Positions 1-8,666 of a stretch of DNA of 64,000 nt are shown here, piece after piece. The notes under the pieces are model-generated. The model saw only the letters and a list, made by a program, of their open reading frames with translations. It had not been told where the DNA came from and did not search any database. The DNA is from Novosphingobium kaempferiae (GTDB lineage: Bacteria; Pseudomonadota; Alphaproteobacteria; Sphingomonadales; Sphingomonadaceae), in the NCBI RefSeq assembly GCF_021227995.1, contig NZ_CP089301.1:2046001-2110000 (forward strand), written 5' to 3'. Each line of letters starts with the position of its first letter. The first letter of the stretch is position 1. Position numbers and translations under genes: made by a program.

Positions 1-866
1 GTCTCGTAGTTCTCGCGGATAAGCTCATAGGTGGAGACGCGCGGGTCGTCGCCCTTGCCGGCGCGGGTGGTGCCGGCGCTCTCGCTCATCTGGAACTTGG
101 CGTCGCGCGTGTCGTAGCTCGATACCGAATGCAGCCCGTACTGGCGGCTGAGCGCGTAGTAATCGCCGTAGGCCAGCAGCTGCGTATGCGTGCCGGCGAC
201 GTGGTAGGGCTCCAGGAACGCCTCGATCGCGGTCTTCCAGTTGCAGTCGTAGATCGCCCACTGGCGCCACTTGTAGCGCATCTTCTCCAGCTGGAAGTGG
301 CCGAGGATCTCCCCGGCGCGGCCCATCCACTCGGCCAGCGGCACCGCGTCCGGGTCCATGGTGACGTAGATGTAGCCGCCCCAGGTATCGACCTGCACTT
401 GCGAAAGGCAGGTCATGTCCGCCGTCAGCTTGTTCTGCCAGTCCTGCGGGTCGAGGATGTAGGTGTTCTGCCCGTCGAGGTCGAAGGTCCAGCCGTGGAA
501 CCCGCAGATGAAGTTGCGCCGGTTGGAGCCCCTGACATCATGCACCTTGCCCGGCAGCATGTCAGGCACCGAGACGAGCTGGCGTCCCCGGTGCGGGCAG
601 ACATTGTGGAACGCGCGCAGCGATCCGTCGTCCTTCCTCAGCACGATGATGGACTCGTCCGCCACGTCATACGTCAGCCAGTCGCCGGGATTGGGCAGGT
701 CGCTCTCCCGCTCGACCATCTGCCAGACCTTGGGCCACAGCAGCTTCTTCTCCGCCGCGAGGTAGTCCTTCGAGAGAAACGCCTCGGTCGGATAAGTGGC
801 GAGCACTTCCGCGTCCATGTCGGCGGCGGTCAGGCGGTTGGGCTCGTAGGCCTCCGGAGTGGTCAC
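1..866 (-). CDS. Rieske aromatic-ring-hydroxylating oxygenase, alpha subunit (3' end outside window)
   Basis: The catalytic large subunit of a Rieske non-heme iron oxygenase, which would insert oxygen into an organic, possibly aromatic, substrate. I translated the minus strand from a GTG at 866. It is preceded by GGGAGAG at good spacing and stays open to the window edge. The Rieske [2Fe-2S] ligands are Cys90-x-His92 (in CPHRG) and Cys121-x2-His124 (in CGFHGWTF). Further on, a segment reading EAFLEPYHVAGTH supplies the two histidines of the mononuclear iron site. About 288 residues are visible, so the C-terminal part of the catalytic domain is missing. The gene is divergent from katG. The substrate cannot be read from sequence, and no beta subunit, ferredoxin or reductase gene is visible on this side. 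Confidence 0.85.
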   Translation of the reverse strand, partial: MTTPEAYEPNRLTAADMDAEVLATYPTEAFLSKDYLAAEKKLLWPKVWQMVERESDLPNPGDWLTYDVADESIIVLRKDDGSLRAFHNVCPHRGRQLVSVPDMLPGKVHDVRGSNRRNFICGFHGWTFDLDGQNTYILDPQDWQNKLTADMTCLSQVQVDTWGGYIYVTMDPDAVPLAEWMGRAGEILGHFQLEKMRYKWRQWAIYDCNWKTAIEAFLEPYHVAGTHTQLLAYGDYYALSRQYGLHSVSSYDTRDAKFQMSESAGTTRAGKGDDPRVSTYELIRENYE

Positions 867-891
867 GCGATCTCTCCCATGCGCGCTATTC

Positions 892-907
892 AACAGACCT
901 GTCTATT
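892..907. promoter_or_regulatory. Candidate operator upstream of the Rieske oxygenase
   Basis: The sequence AACAGACCTGTCTATT is a near-perfect inverted repeat: AACAGAC, a 2-base gap, then GTCTATT, with 6 of 7 positions paired. It lies 26 bases upstream of the GTG start, where promoter or repressor binding is expected. Its size and symmetry fit a TetR-type operator, but no TetR gene is visible in the window. The function is inferred. Confidence 0.35.
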
Positions 908-1087
908 AAGCCAGACCCCGCGCGCTTTCCAGAGCCATGCGCGCGCAACGCCCCGGCGATGGGGAACGGCAAATGATCGCCGCCGCCGATCACTCTCATC
1001 GAAGAAGCGCGGCTTTGCGCCCCCGCCGCGCGGGCGTAGGTTCCTCCTGCCCGGAAACGGGCCAAAGCAAACAGGAGGAGAGAACCC

Positions 1088-3367
1088 ATGGCCACCCCCC
1101 GAACCCGTTCGTTCGCCCTGCTTCTGAGCGCCGCCTGCTGCGCGCTCGCCACCCCCGCATTCGCCGCACAGGAGGCCAAGCCGAACAAGGCAGCGACCGA
1201 AGCCGAGACCGTCACCGAACAGCCCGCCTCCCCCGGCGGCACCAAGCCGGACGGCATGACCAACAAGGAGTGGTGGCCGAAGCAACTGGACCTTTCCGCC
1301 CTGCGCCAGCACGAGGCGCACTCCAACCCCTATGGCGCCGACTACGATTACGCCAAGGAGTTCGCCACGCTCGACCTCGACGCGGTGAAGGCGGACATCC
1401 GCAAGGTGCTGACGACGTCGCAACCGTGGTGGCCCGCCGACTACGGCCATTACGGCCCGTTCTTCATCCGCATGGCCTGGCACAGCGCCGGCACCTACCG
1501 CGTGGGCGACGGACGCGGCGGCTCGGACGGCGGCGAGCAGCGCTTCGAGCCGCTCAATTCCTGGCCCGACAACGTCAGTCTAGACAAGGCCCGCCGCCTC
1601 GTCTGGCCGATCAAGCAGAAGTACGGCCGCAAGCTGTCATGGGGCGACCTCATGGTGCTGACCGGCAACGTCGCGCTGGAGGACATGGGCTTCAAGACCA
1701 TCGGCTTCGCGGGCGGCCGCATCGATGCGTGGCAGCCGGACCTCGTGTTCTGGGGGCCGGAGACCAAGATGATGACCGACAAACGCCGCGACGCGAAGGG
1801 CAACCTGAAAGGCCCGCTCGCCGCGACGCAGATGGGCCTCATCTACGTCAACCCGGAAGGCCCCAACGCCAACCACGATCCGATCTCCGCCGCCGCCGAC
1901 ATCCGCCGCGCCTTCGGCAACATGGCGATGAACGACGAGGAGACGCTGGCACTGATCGCGGGCGGCCACACCTTCGGCAAGGCCCATGGCGCGCACGCGC
2001 CCGACAAGTGCGTGGGCGACGATCCCACCTCCGCCGGGGTCGAGAAGCAGGGCTTCGGGTGGGAGAACAAGTGCGGCAAGGGCAATGCCGAGGATGCCGT
2101 GTCCAGCGGCCTCGAAGGCGCGTGGTCGTCGAACCCGATCAAGTTCACCTCGCAATACCTCGACAACCTGCTCGACTTCGAATGGGTGAAGACCAAGAGC
2201 CCGGCGGGCGCGACGCAGTGGATACCCACCGATCCGGCCGCCGCCAACATGGTCCCCGACGCGCACATCAAGGGCAAGACCCACGCGCCGATCATGTTCA
2301 CCACCGACATCGCGATCAAGGAAGACCCCGCGTTCCGCAAGGTGGCGCAGCGCTGGCACGACAATCCGGAGGAATTCGCGCAGGCCTTCGCCCGCGCGTG
2401 GTTCAAGCTGACCCACCGCGATCTCGGCCCGCAGGCGCGCTATCTGGGCAAGGACGTGCCGAGCCAGACCTTCGAATGGCAGGATCCGCTGCCCAGGGCG
2501 AGCTTCGAGCCGGTCGGCGAGGCGGACCAAGCGGCGCTGAAGGTGAAGCTGCTGGCCTCGGGCCTGACCGTGCCGGAACTGGTGCGCACGGCATGGGCCT
2601 CGGCCTCGACCTTCCGCGGCACCGACATGCGCGGCGGCGCCAACGGCGCGCGCCTGCGGCTCGATCCGCAGCGCGGCTGGGCGGTGAACGACCCTGCCGA
2701 ACTCGCCAGGGTGCTCACGAAGCTGACGGCGGTGCAGAAGGACTTCGCAAAGTCGGGCAGGCAGGTGTCGATGGCCGATCTCATCGTGCTGGGCGGCAAC
2801 GCCGCCGTCGAGCAGGCGGCGGGCAAGGCCGGGTACACGGTGACGGTGCCCTTCACCCCGGGCCGCGTCGATGCCGCGCAGGACCAGACCGACCCCGCCT
2901 CCTTCGCCTACCTTGAGCCCAAGGCGGACGGCTTCCGCAACTTCTACACCGCCGACTACCGCCTCGATCCCGCCGCCGCGCTCGTCGACAAGGCGGATGC
3001 GCTCGACCTGACGGTGCCGGAAATGACCGTGCTGGTCGGCGGCATGCGCGCGCTCGGCGCGAATGCGGGCAAGTCCACGGCTGGCGTGTTCACCGCCACC
3101 CCGGGGCAGCTCGACAATGCCTTCTTCGTCAACCTGCTGTCGATGGACACGGTCTGGGCGAAGGGGACCACGCCGGGGCTCTATCAGGGCAGCGACCGCA
3201 AGACCGGCAAGCCGCGCTGGACGGCGACCCCGGTGGACCTCGCCTTCGGCTCCAACTCCGAACTGCGCGCGGTGTCCGAAGTCTACGCCTCGGACGACGC
3301 GAAGCAGAAGTTCGTGGACGACTTCGTCGCCGCCTGGGCGAAAGTCATGAACGCGGACAGGTTCTGA
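1088..3367 (+). CDS. katG: Exported catalase-peroxidase KatG
   Basis: A bifunctional heme enzyme that destroys hydrogen peroxide by catalase and peroxidase reactions. The 759-residue protein has the expected bacterial KatG length and two-domain layout. The distal active site [11 protein letters not shown] contains Arg128, Trp131 and His132. The proximal heme ligand is His294 in [10 protein letters not shown]. Tyr253 (in LIYVNPEGP) and Met279 (in NMAMNDEET) sit exactly where the Met-Tyr-Trp adduct of KatG is formed with Trp131, so catalase activity is expected. Unusually, the N-terminus is a Sec-type signal peptide ending near AFA at residue 26, followed by a low-complexity linker, so the enzyme should be periplasmic like KatP. 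The start has a strong AGGAGGAG site. No OxyR gene is adjacent. Confidence 0.95.
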   Translation: MATPRTRSFALLLSAACCALATPAFAAQEAKPNKAATEAETVTEQPASPGGTKPDGMTNKEWWPKQLDLSALRQHEAHSNPYGADYDYAKEFATLDLDAVKADIRKVLTTSQPWWPADYGHYGPFFIRMAWHSAGTYRVGDGRGGSDGGEQRFEPLNSWPDNVSLDKARRLVWPIKQKYGRKLSWGDLMVLTGNVALEDMGFKTIGFAGGRIDAWQPDLVFWGPETKMMTDKRRDAKGNLKGPLAATQMGLIYVNPEGPNANHDPISAAADIRRAFGNMAMNDEETLALIAGGHTFGKAHGAHAPDKCVGDDPTSAGVEKQGFGWENKCGKGNAEDAVSSGLEGAWSSNPIKFTSQYLDNLLDFEWVKTKSPAGATQWIPTDPAAANMVPDAHIKGKTHAPIMFTTDIAIKEDPAFRKVAQRWHDNPEEFAQAFARAWFKLTHRDLGPQARYLGKDVPSQTFEWQDPLPRASFEPVGEADQAALKVKLLASGLTVPELVRTAWASASTFRGTDMRGGANGARLRLDPQRGWAVNDPAELARVLTKLTAVQKDFAKSGRQVSMADLIVLGGNAAVEQAAGKAGYTVTVPFTPGRVDAAQDQTDPASFAYLEPKADGFRNFYTADYRLDPAAALVDKADALDLTVPEMTVLVGGMRALGANAGKSTAGVFTATPGQLDNAFFVNLLSMDTVWAKGTTPGLYQGSDRKTGKPRWTATPVDLAFGSNSELRAVSEVYASDDAKQKFVDDFVAAWAKVMNADRF

Positions 3368-3376
3368 CGACGGGGC

Positions 3377-3424
3377 TCCTCCCCGGCACGGGGAGGGGGA
3401 CCACCCGAAGGGTGGTGGAGGGGC
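3377..3424. repeat. Palindromic repeat family B, copy 1
   Basis: The hairpin CTCCCCGGCACGGGGAG is followed by CCACCCGAAGGGTGG and then TGGAGGGG. The same layout recurs near 3502 (inverted), 53348 and 59599. It begins 10 bases after the katG stop codon and could act as a transcription terminator, although no T-tract follows. Confidence 0.6.
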
Positions 3425-3501
3425 ACGCAGCGGATCGCGTGCCCTTCCGCTCGAACGCCTTGAAACACCGCGCGCCGATCGAGTTCCAGCAATCCCGAGG
3501 G

Positions 3502-3549
3502 TACCCCTCCACCATGCTGCGCATGGTACCCCTCCCCCAAGGGGGAGGA
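3502..3549. repeat. Palindromic repeat family B, inverted copy 1b
   Basis: The hairpins ACCATGCTGCGCATGGT and CCTCCCCCAAGGGGGAGG occur in opposite orientation to the copy at 3377. Together the two copies form a loose inverted pair bracketing about 80 bases. Confidence 0.5.
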
Positions 3550-3615
3550 ACAGGCGCGCGCTTTCAGTCCGGATTTCGACGTAAAGAATGCGAAGCGAAC
3601 GCGACATTCCCGTTT

Positions 3616-3750
3616 CGTCACCCTGAACTTGTTTCAGTATCCATCGGGCAGTCTACGCCGGATCGTTGTGTCGCACGCTCCGCCCTCGGCCCATTGATGC
3701 CAAAACTGGGCGAGCGGCCTGATAGACCCTGAAACAAGTTCAGGGTGACG
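3616..3750. repeat. Inverted repeat with 22-base perfect arms (family D)
   Basis: The arms at 3616-3637 and 3729-3750 are exact reverse complements: CGTCACCCTGAACTTGTTTC plus AG on the left. They enclose 91 bases without a gene. The size and perfect ends are MITE-like, but I see no flanking target-site duplication. Only one copy occurs in the window. Confidence 0.65.
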
Positions 3751-3893
3751 GCGTAAAAGGGTGAGAAGCGGCCGTTGCTGACTATGAACCCATTAGAGAG
3801 TTGGTCGGTGCACGGGCAAGCATTTCACGCGGCTTGTCCTTGGACAATTGGTGGCTAAGATCACCTCACGTTAAGAGGTGGATATAACAGGAT

Positions 3894-4664
3894 ATGGATC
3901 GGTGGATTTGCCCTCACTGCAATTTTGCGCAGGTGGTTCACGGCGAAAATCATCAACGAAACTGGATAAAGTTGGATTTCTCAGACGCGCTACCCTCGCA
4001 AAGCGCTTACGAAACGACCGCGGTAGCATGCGCCAATCCAAGTTGTAGACAAATAACGCTTACGCTGGCGCTGCATGGATTCATGTATGTCAACAAAATT
4101 GGACGGCAGAGAAAGTACCGGTCCCTTCGATTAATTCCAAATTCTGCAAGCAAGCCTCAACCCGAATTCATCCCCTATGCGCTGCGGGAAGATTACGAAG
4201 AAGCCTGCTCGATCCGAGATCTTAGCCCCAAGGCATCAGCAACACTCGTTCGCCGTTGCTTGCAGGGCATGATTCGCGATTTTTGCGGAATTAAAGACAA
4301 GAAAACCCTTTTTGACGAGATTCAATCTCTAAAAGATATGGTCCGTAAGGGAAATGCGCCAAGCGGAGTGACTGAAGAAAGTATAGAAGCTATAGATCAA
4401 GTAAGAAGTATTGGTAATATCGGCGCCCATATGGAGAAGGACATCGATTTAATCGTTGATGTCGATCCTATGGAAGCTCAACTACTCATAGAACTGGTTG
4501 AAATGCTTTTTGAAGAGTGGTATGTGGCTCGCCACGAACGGAAGGAGCGACTCCAGCGTATCCGCGAGATTTCTGAGCAAAAGAAAGAGGCCAAAATTGG
4601 CCGACCTGCCGGTGAAGATCTCTTGGACGCAGTATCCGGAGATGATGCCGATCTCATCCCGTGA
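3894..4664 (+). CDS. DUF4145 domain protein with N-terminal zinc-ribbon-like motif
   Basis: A 256-residue cytoplasmic protein with the DUF4145 signature. Key stretches are SPKASATLVRRCLQGMIRD at about residue 115, a KKTLFDEI segment, IDQVRSIGNIGAHMEKDIDL and VDVDPMEAQLLIELVEMLF. The N-terminus has CPHC near residue 6 and CANPSC near residue 50, a plausible zinc ribbon. The C-terminus is charged and coiled-coil-like. DUF4145 proteins often occur alone or beside restriction and other defence genes, but the molecular function is unknown. The gene is noticeably richer in A and T than its neighbours and is isolated between repeats and a convergent map gene, which suggests horizontal acquisition. 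The ATG is preceded by GTGGATATAACAGGAT, a weak ribosome-binding site. Confidence 0.75.
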   Translation: MDRWICPHCNFAQVVHGENHQRNWIKLDFSDALPSQSAYETTAVACANPSCRQITLTLALHGFMYVNKIGRQRKYRSLRLIPNSASKPQPEFIPYALREDYEEACSIRDLSPKASATLVRRCLQGMIRDFCGIKDKKTLFDEIQSLKDMVRKGNAPSGVTEESIEAIDQVRSIGNIGAHMEKDIDLIVDVDPMEAQLLIELVEMLFEEWYVARHERKERLQRIREISEQKKEAKIGRPAGEDLLDAVSGDDADLIP

Positions 4665-4802
4665 TGTCCGATCAACAGTTGATTTAAACTTCGGTAGGCA
4701 GGTTCGGGGGCAGCTGAGTGCAGCTTACTATTTCGGCGCTTACCCAACGTCTGTTTTGGGCCGTCTCCCGACAGCCCGTTTCCCGCCCACAACCCCAAAA
4801 CC

Positions 4803-5576
4803 TCACCCCCGCGCAGGCACCTTCTCGTCCCGCCGCAGGGTGAGCACCTCGACCCCGTCGGCCGTCACCGCCACGGTATGCTCGAACTGGGCGGAGAGCT
4901 TGCGGTCGTTAGTGACGACGGTCCAGCCGTCGTCCTCGGTGGAGACCTTGCGGGTGCCCTGGTTGACCATGGGCTCGATGGTGAAGACCATGCCCTCGCG
5001 CAGCAGGACGCCGGTGCCGCGACGACCGAAGTTGAGCACCTGCGGTTCCTCGTGCATCTCGCGCCCGATGCCGTGGCCGCAGTATTCGCGCACCACCGAA
5101 TAGCCGTTGCGCCTGGCGTGCTGCTCGATGGCGAAGCCGATGTCGCCCATGCGCGCGCCGGGGCGGACCTGCCGGATGCCCTGCCACATCGCTTCCTGCG
5201 CCACCCGCACCAGCCGCCGCGTGGCGGGGGGCACCTCGCCGACGACGTAGGTCTTGCTGGAATCGGCGATGAAGCCGTTCTTCTCCAGCGTGATGTCGAG
5301 GTTGATGATGTCCCCGTCGCGGATCACCTCACCGGCATCGGGCACGCCATGGCAGACGACGTGGTTGATCGAGCAGTTGAGCACGTACTTGAACCCGTAC
5401 TGCCCCTTGCTGGCAGGCCGCGCGGCAAGGTCATGCGTGATGAAGCGCTCGACCATGTCGTTGACCGCCATCGTCGACAGTCCCGCCAGATCCTGCCCGT
5501 CTAGCATCTCGAATACGGAAGCGAGCAGGCGGCCGGAAATGCGCATGAGCGCGAGTTCGTCGGGAGTCTTGACCAT
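4803..5576 (-). CDS. map: Type I methionine aminopeptidase
   Basis: Removes the initiator methionine from new proteins in the cytoplasm. The 257-residue length is normal for the family. Characteristic segments are NHVVCHGVPD, the first metal-binding aspartate in INLDITL, the second in DSSKTYVVGE, the histidine in YCGHGIGREMHEEP, the glutamate in GMVFTIEPMV, and the last glutamate after EHTVAV near the end. I chose the ATG at 5576 because the upstream ParD-like gene stops at 5578, one base away. A longer frame reaches 5618 but would overlap that gene. The two are probably translated from one message. A second, housekeeping map elsewhere in the genome is possible. Confidence 0.93.
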   Translation of the reverse strand: MVKTPDELALMRISGRLLASVFEMLDGQDLAGLSTMAVNDMVERFITHDLAARPASKGQYGFKYVLNCSINHVVCHGVPDAGEVIRDGDIINLDITLEKNGFIADSSKTYVVGEVPPATRRLVRVAQEAMWQGIRQVRPGARMGDIGFAIEQHARRNGYSVVREYCGHGIGREMHEEPQVLNFGRRGTGVLLREGMVFTIEPMVNQGTRKVSTEDDGWTVVTNDRKLSAQFEHTVAVTADGVEVLTLRRDEKVPARG

Positions 5577-5577
5577 G

Positions 5578-5802
5578 TCAGGCGGCGGCCCTGTCTTCCG
5601 GCCTGTCCTCTGGCCCATCCTGCGCGACCGCCCCGGCGAGCTGCTGCCGCACGATCTCGTTGAACGAGAGGGTCGGATTGGCCTCGGCCAGCATGCCGAC
5701 CTTCATCCAGAACTCGGCCTGCGCGTTGATGGAGCGGCACATGACGGCGCTGGCGCGGCGGGCTTCTTCATGCAGGTCGTCGGCGATCTTGACGATGCCC
5801 AT
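5578..5802 (-). CDS. ParD-like antitoxin-family protein
   Basis: A 74-residue protein starting MGIVKIADDLHEEARRASAV and continuing through RSINAQAEFWMKVGMLAEAN and LSFNEIVRQQL. This matches the ParD-like family, a ribbon-helix-helix-type group related to type II antitoxins. The expected DNA-binding beta strand is GIVKIADDL, and the C-terminal tail is disordered and acidic. No ParE-type toxin is adjacent; instead map follows after one base. A cluster of palindromic half-sites lies just upstream, consistent with autorepression. It may therefore act as a regulator of map rather than as an antitoxin; this is inference. Confidence 0.8.
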   Translation of the reverse strand: MGIVKIADDLHEEARRASAVMCRSINAQAEFWMKVGMLAEANPTLSFNEIVRQQLAGAVAQDGPEDRPEDRAAA

Positions 5803-5824
5803 GGCGGTGTCTCTCGGTTGATGG

Positions 5825-5852
5825 ATATACGATGCGTATATGTTTCGTATAT
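5825..5852. promoter_or_regulatory. Candidate autoregulatory operator of the ParD-like/map operon
   Basis: ATATACG, then ATG, then CGTATAT is a perfect 7-base palindrome with a 3-base gap (5825-5841). A third half-site CGTATAT follows at 5846-5852. The array begins 23 bases upstream of the ParD-like start codon. Repeated short half-sites overlapping the promoter are typical of ribbon-helix-helix autoregulators. Confidence 0.55.
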
Positions 5853-5890
5853 TACCTAGTCAACCGAGGCATCAATCGTTCCGCCCGGAT

Positions 5891-5973
5891 CGTCATTGCG
5901 AGCGGCGAAGCCGCGCGGCAATCCGGCGCGGCGTGGGCCGACCGTGGATTGCTTCGCTGCGCTCGCAATGACG
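5891..5973. repeat. Palindromic repeat family A, copy 1
   Basis: Outer arms CGTCATTGCGAGCG and CGCTCGCAATGACG enclose inner arms around GCAATCC and GGATTGC. This copy has a divergent inner left arm (GGCGAAGCCGCGCGGCAATCC). It lies between the ParD-like promoter and the PhoX-type gene. Confidence 0.85.
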
Positions 5974-6064
5974 ACGGTCGGGTTTGCCTAACGACGAAGG
6001 GAGGAAGCGCCCGCCGGCGCTCCCTCCCCCTGCATTCTCCCGAAAGGAGAACCCGTCGAACCGA

Positions 6065-8530
6065 TCAGAGGCCGATCACGCCGCCGTCGTTCTTGGTGAT
6101 CGCGATCAGCGCCGAGCGCGGACGCACGGTCGCCGCCGGGGTGCCGGCCTGCGTGTAGGGCCAGTTGCTGCCCGGCGCCGCGTAAGTGCCGTCCTCGCCC
6201 GGGTGCTGGATGCCCACGAACAGGGTGCGGCCGTCCGGCGTCTGGTCGATGCCGGTGATCTCGCACTGCTTCGGGCCGACGAGGAAGCGGCGCAGGTTGG
6301 CCGCCGTCGCCTTGGCGCCGACGAAGGTGTTCTGCGTGCCGGTGCCGCCGTTGGTGTTGGTGATCGTCTTCGCGCCGCCGTCACCCACGGTGCCCGGGAT
6401 CGCGGCGAGCAGCATGCAGTTGGTGCGGTCGGTCAGCGCGCCGTCGTCGGTCTCGATCCACATCACCGGCTTGATCTGGCCCGAAGGGTTGGTCGAGCGC
6501 GAGAAGTACGCGCCGTCCGGGCTGGAGAAGTCGTTGGCGGTGGTGAGGCCCGAGATGTTGACGTTGGTCGGATCGGCATCGGTCGAGTCCGCGCCAAACA
6601 GGTAGATGTCCCACTTGAAGCTGGTGGCGCTGGTGGTGTCGCCGTCTTCGCGCAGGCGGACGATGTGGCCGTTCGGGTTGCCGGTCTGCGCGGTGTTCGA
6701 CGGCCCCTTGGGGTCGTTGTACGAGCGCGGGTTGGCGGCGTTGGTGCCGGTGACCGGGCGGAACGAGTTGTTCGAGTTGGTCAGCGTGAGGTAGATTTCG
6801 CCGGTGACCGGATTGCCCACGGTCCATTCCGGGCGGTCCATCGGCGTCGCGCCCACCGCGTCGGCGGCGAAGCGGGTGTTGACGCAGATGTCGGCCTGGC
6901 TGGTGAAGGTGTACTCGCGGTACGAACCGCTGGCCGGACGCTTCGGGAAGGTCGGGCTGTAGACCAGCGGCAGCCAGGTGCCGGTGCCGTCCGCGTTGAA
7001 GCGGGCGACGTAGAGCGTGCCGGTGTCGAGGTACTTGTCACCGATCGCGAGGCGGTCGGCGGCATCCGCGTCGGCGGCGGCCCAGGTGGCGTTCGAGACG
7101 AACTTGTAGAGGTATTCGCCGCGCGAGTCGTCGCCCATGTAGACGCCGACCTTCTGGCTGGCGACCGCGCGGACGAACGCGCCTTCATGGCCGAAACGGC
7201 CCAGCGCGGTGCGCTTGCGCGGGGTCGAGGTCGGGTTGTACGGGTCGATCTCGACCACCCAACCGAACTGGTTCGGCTCGTAGCGGAAGTCGTCGGCCGA
7301 CGTCGCGCCGGTGATCGTCGCGTTCCAGCGGGTGAAGCGCGTGTCGGTGCTCGACGCGGTCGACCACGAGTAGCTGCCCGAACGGCTGGTGATGCCGTTG
7401 CGGTTCAGCGAGTCGATCTCGGGGATCGTGCGCTTGGCATCGTCCGAGGCGTCGCGGCGGAAGTAGCCGGCGTAGTTTTCCTCGCAGGTGAGGTTGGTGT
7501 TCCAGCCGCTCACGCCGTTGGCGCAGTTGTTGATGGTGCCGCGACCGGCCTTGCCGTCCTTGGAGTAGGCGGTGACGAGGTAGGCCGATCCTGCCGCCGG
7601 GCCGTTGAACGCCATCGGCGTGTTCGGCGTGATGCGGCGGTTGAAGGTGCTGTCCTGCTTGTAGCTCCACTTGCGGTCGCCCGCATCGGCGTACTCGACG
7701 ACCGAGACGCCGTGGCATTCCATTTCCTTGAGCGCTTCAGCCAGCGGGCGCGGCGAGGCGGTGGCGCCGGTCGGGTGCAGGTAGGTCTGCGTGATGTTCT
7801 CGTGGTTCTGGACCATCAGACCGCGCGTCGAGGTGTTGCGGTCCGGCGTGCCGGTGGCCGAAAGACCGAAGAAGTGCAGCGCGTCGTGGTGGTCGCCGAT
7901 GCGCTTGTCGAAGTCGGCGTCGGTGCCGTCGTTCTTGTAGGCGGCGACGCCCGCGGCGATCGGGTCGCCGAGACGGGTCATGACGGTGATCGAGTAGCCT
8001 TCCGGCACGACCACGGTGTCGCCCAGGCTATGCGCGACGGCGGTGAAGCCGAGGACGGCGGGCGAGACGCGCACGGTGGTCGTGGCGGTCTTGGCGGCAC
8101 CGATCAGCGGCTTGGCGCTGAACTGGAAGATCAGGTCGGTGGCGGTCGACACGGCCGGGGCGATGAAGCTCACCACGTTGCCGCTGCCGGTCAGTTCGAC
8201 GGTCGGGCCGCTCTGCTGGGTCCAGCCGATGTCGCTGCCGCTGCCCGAAACGTTGCCGGTAAGCGTGACCGGACGGCCCGCGCTGGTCGCGACGTTGCTG
8301 CCCGCGGTAACGGTGACGCTGCCGCCGATGCTGCCTTCGGCGCCTTCGTCGTCGCAGGCGGCGAGCAGGCTGGTGCCCATGAAGGCCATCGTGGTCGCGC
8401 CGGCGCCGCGGTAGAGGGCCTGGCGGCGCGAGTAACGCTCGGCGGCCATGCTCTCAAGCGAGCGCTGCGTGGTGTCGTTGGTGTCTACGTCACCATCCGT
8501 ATAGGTGGTGGCGGGATTCATCTCGGTCAT
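6065..8530 (-). CDS. PhoX-family (DUF839) phosphatase, probable Tat-exported lipoprotein
   Basis: A predicted secreted phosphatase of the PhoX/DUF839 family; characterised members are Ca/Fe-dependent alkaline phosphatases. Family segments include VQNHENI, NLTCEENYAGYF, GRFGHEGAFV, YMGDDSRGEYLYKFVS, MDRPEWTVGNPVTGEIYLTL, FSSPDGAYFS and EITGIDQTPDGRTLFVGIQH. The 821 residues exceed the usual ~650, partly because an immunoglobulin/PKD-like insert rich in T, S and G occupies roughly residues 70-160 after the signal region. The N-terminus has a twin-arginine motif (SRRQALYRG, near residue 35), a hydrophobic stretch and a lipobox-like LLAAC. It is the last gene of a minus-strand series after a TonB receptor and TonB, with a 136-base gap upstream. 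I saw no clear Pho box. Confidence 0.85.
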   Translation of the reverse strand: MTEMNPATTYTDGDVDTNDTTQRSLESMAAERYSRRQALYRGAGATTMAFMGTSLLAACDDEGAEGSIGGSVTVTAGSNVATSAGRPVTLTGNVSGSGSDIGWTQQSGPTVELTGSGNVVSFIAPAVSTATDLIFQFSAKPLIGAAKTATTTVRVSPAVLGFTAVAHSLGDTVVVPEGYSITVMTRLGDPIAAGVAAYKNDGTDADFDKRIGDHHDALHFFGLSATGTPDRNTSTRGLMVQNHENITQTYLHPTGATASPRPLAEALKEMECHGVSVVEYADAGDRKWSYKQDSTFNRRITPNTPMAFNGPAAGSAYLVTAYSKDGKAGRGTINNCANGVSGWNTNLTCEENYAGYFRRDASDDAKRTIPEIDSLNRNGITSRSGSYSWSTASSTDTRFTRWNATITGATSADDFRYEPNQFGWVVEIDPYNPTSTPRKRTALGRFGHEGAFVRAVASQKVGVYMGDDSRGEYLYKFVSNATWAAADADAADRLAIGDKYLDTGTLYVARFNADGTGTWLPLVYSPTFPKRPASGSYREYTFTSQADICVNTRFAADAVGATPMDRPEWTVGNPVTGEIYLTLTNSNNSFRPVTGTNAANPRSYNDPKGPSNTAQTGNPNGHIVRLREDGDTTSATSFKWDIYLFGADSTDADPTNVNISGLTTANDFSSPDGAYFSRSTNPSGQIKPVMWIETDDGALTDRTNCMLLAAIPGTVGDGGAKTITNTNGGTGTQNTFVGAKATAANLRRFLVGPKQCEITGIDQTPDGRTLFVGIQHPGEDGTYAAPGSNWPYTQAGTPAATVRPRSALIAITKNDGGVIGL

Positions 8531-8666
8531 GGTTGTTGCCCCCTTTTGGTCGCGGGGGCGTTGCTAGGACTGATTCATGACGCCAAAGCGCAAGTTCAGT
8601 GTCAATTCGATGGCTTTATCATGACCATCATTCGACAATGGGCCGCAACCGTCCGTCGCACGGGCC

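Larger units (their letters stand above)
3368..3893. other. Repeat-rich intergenic region
   Basis: This 526-base stretch has no convincing gene; the short reading frames across it follow the repeats. It holds two hairpin-forming copies of a C/T-rich repeat and a long perfect inverted repeat, listed separately. The last ~120 bases before the DUF4145 gene are clearly richer in A and T and probably hold its promoter, but I could not place -35 and -10 boxes with confidence. Confidence 0.6.

Noticed and set aside
129..1127. Long plus-strand frame opposite the Rieske gene
   Set aside because: It mirrors the minus-strand Rieske gene and its translation is Arg/Val-rich with no motifs; a shadow of GC-rich codon use.
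3412..3732. 106-codon frame downstream of katG
   Set aside because: It is built almost entirely from repeat B and D sequences and has no motif or ribosome-binding site.
8531..8666. Pho box upstream of the PhoX-type gene
   Set aside because: I looked for two CTGTCAT-like direct repeats 11 bases apart and found no acceptable match.
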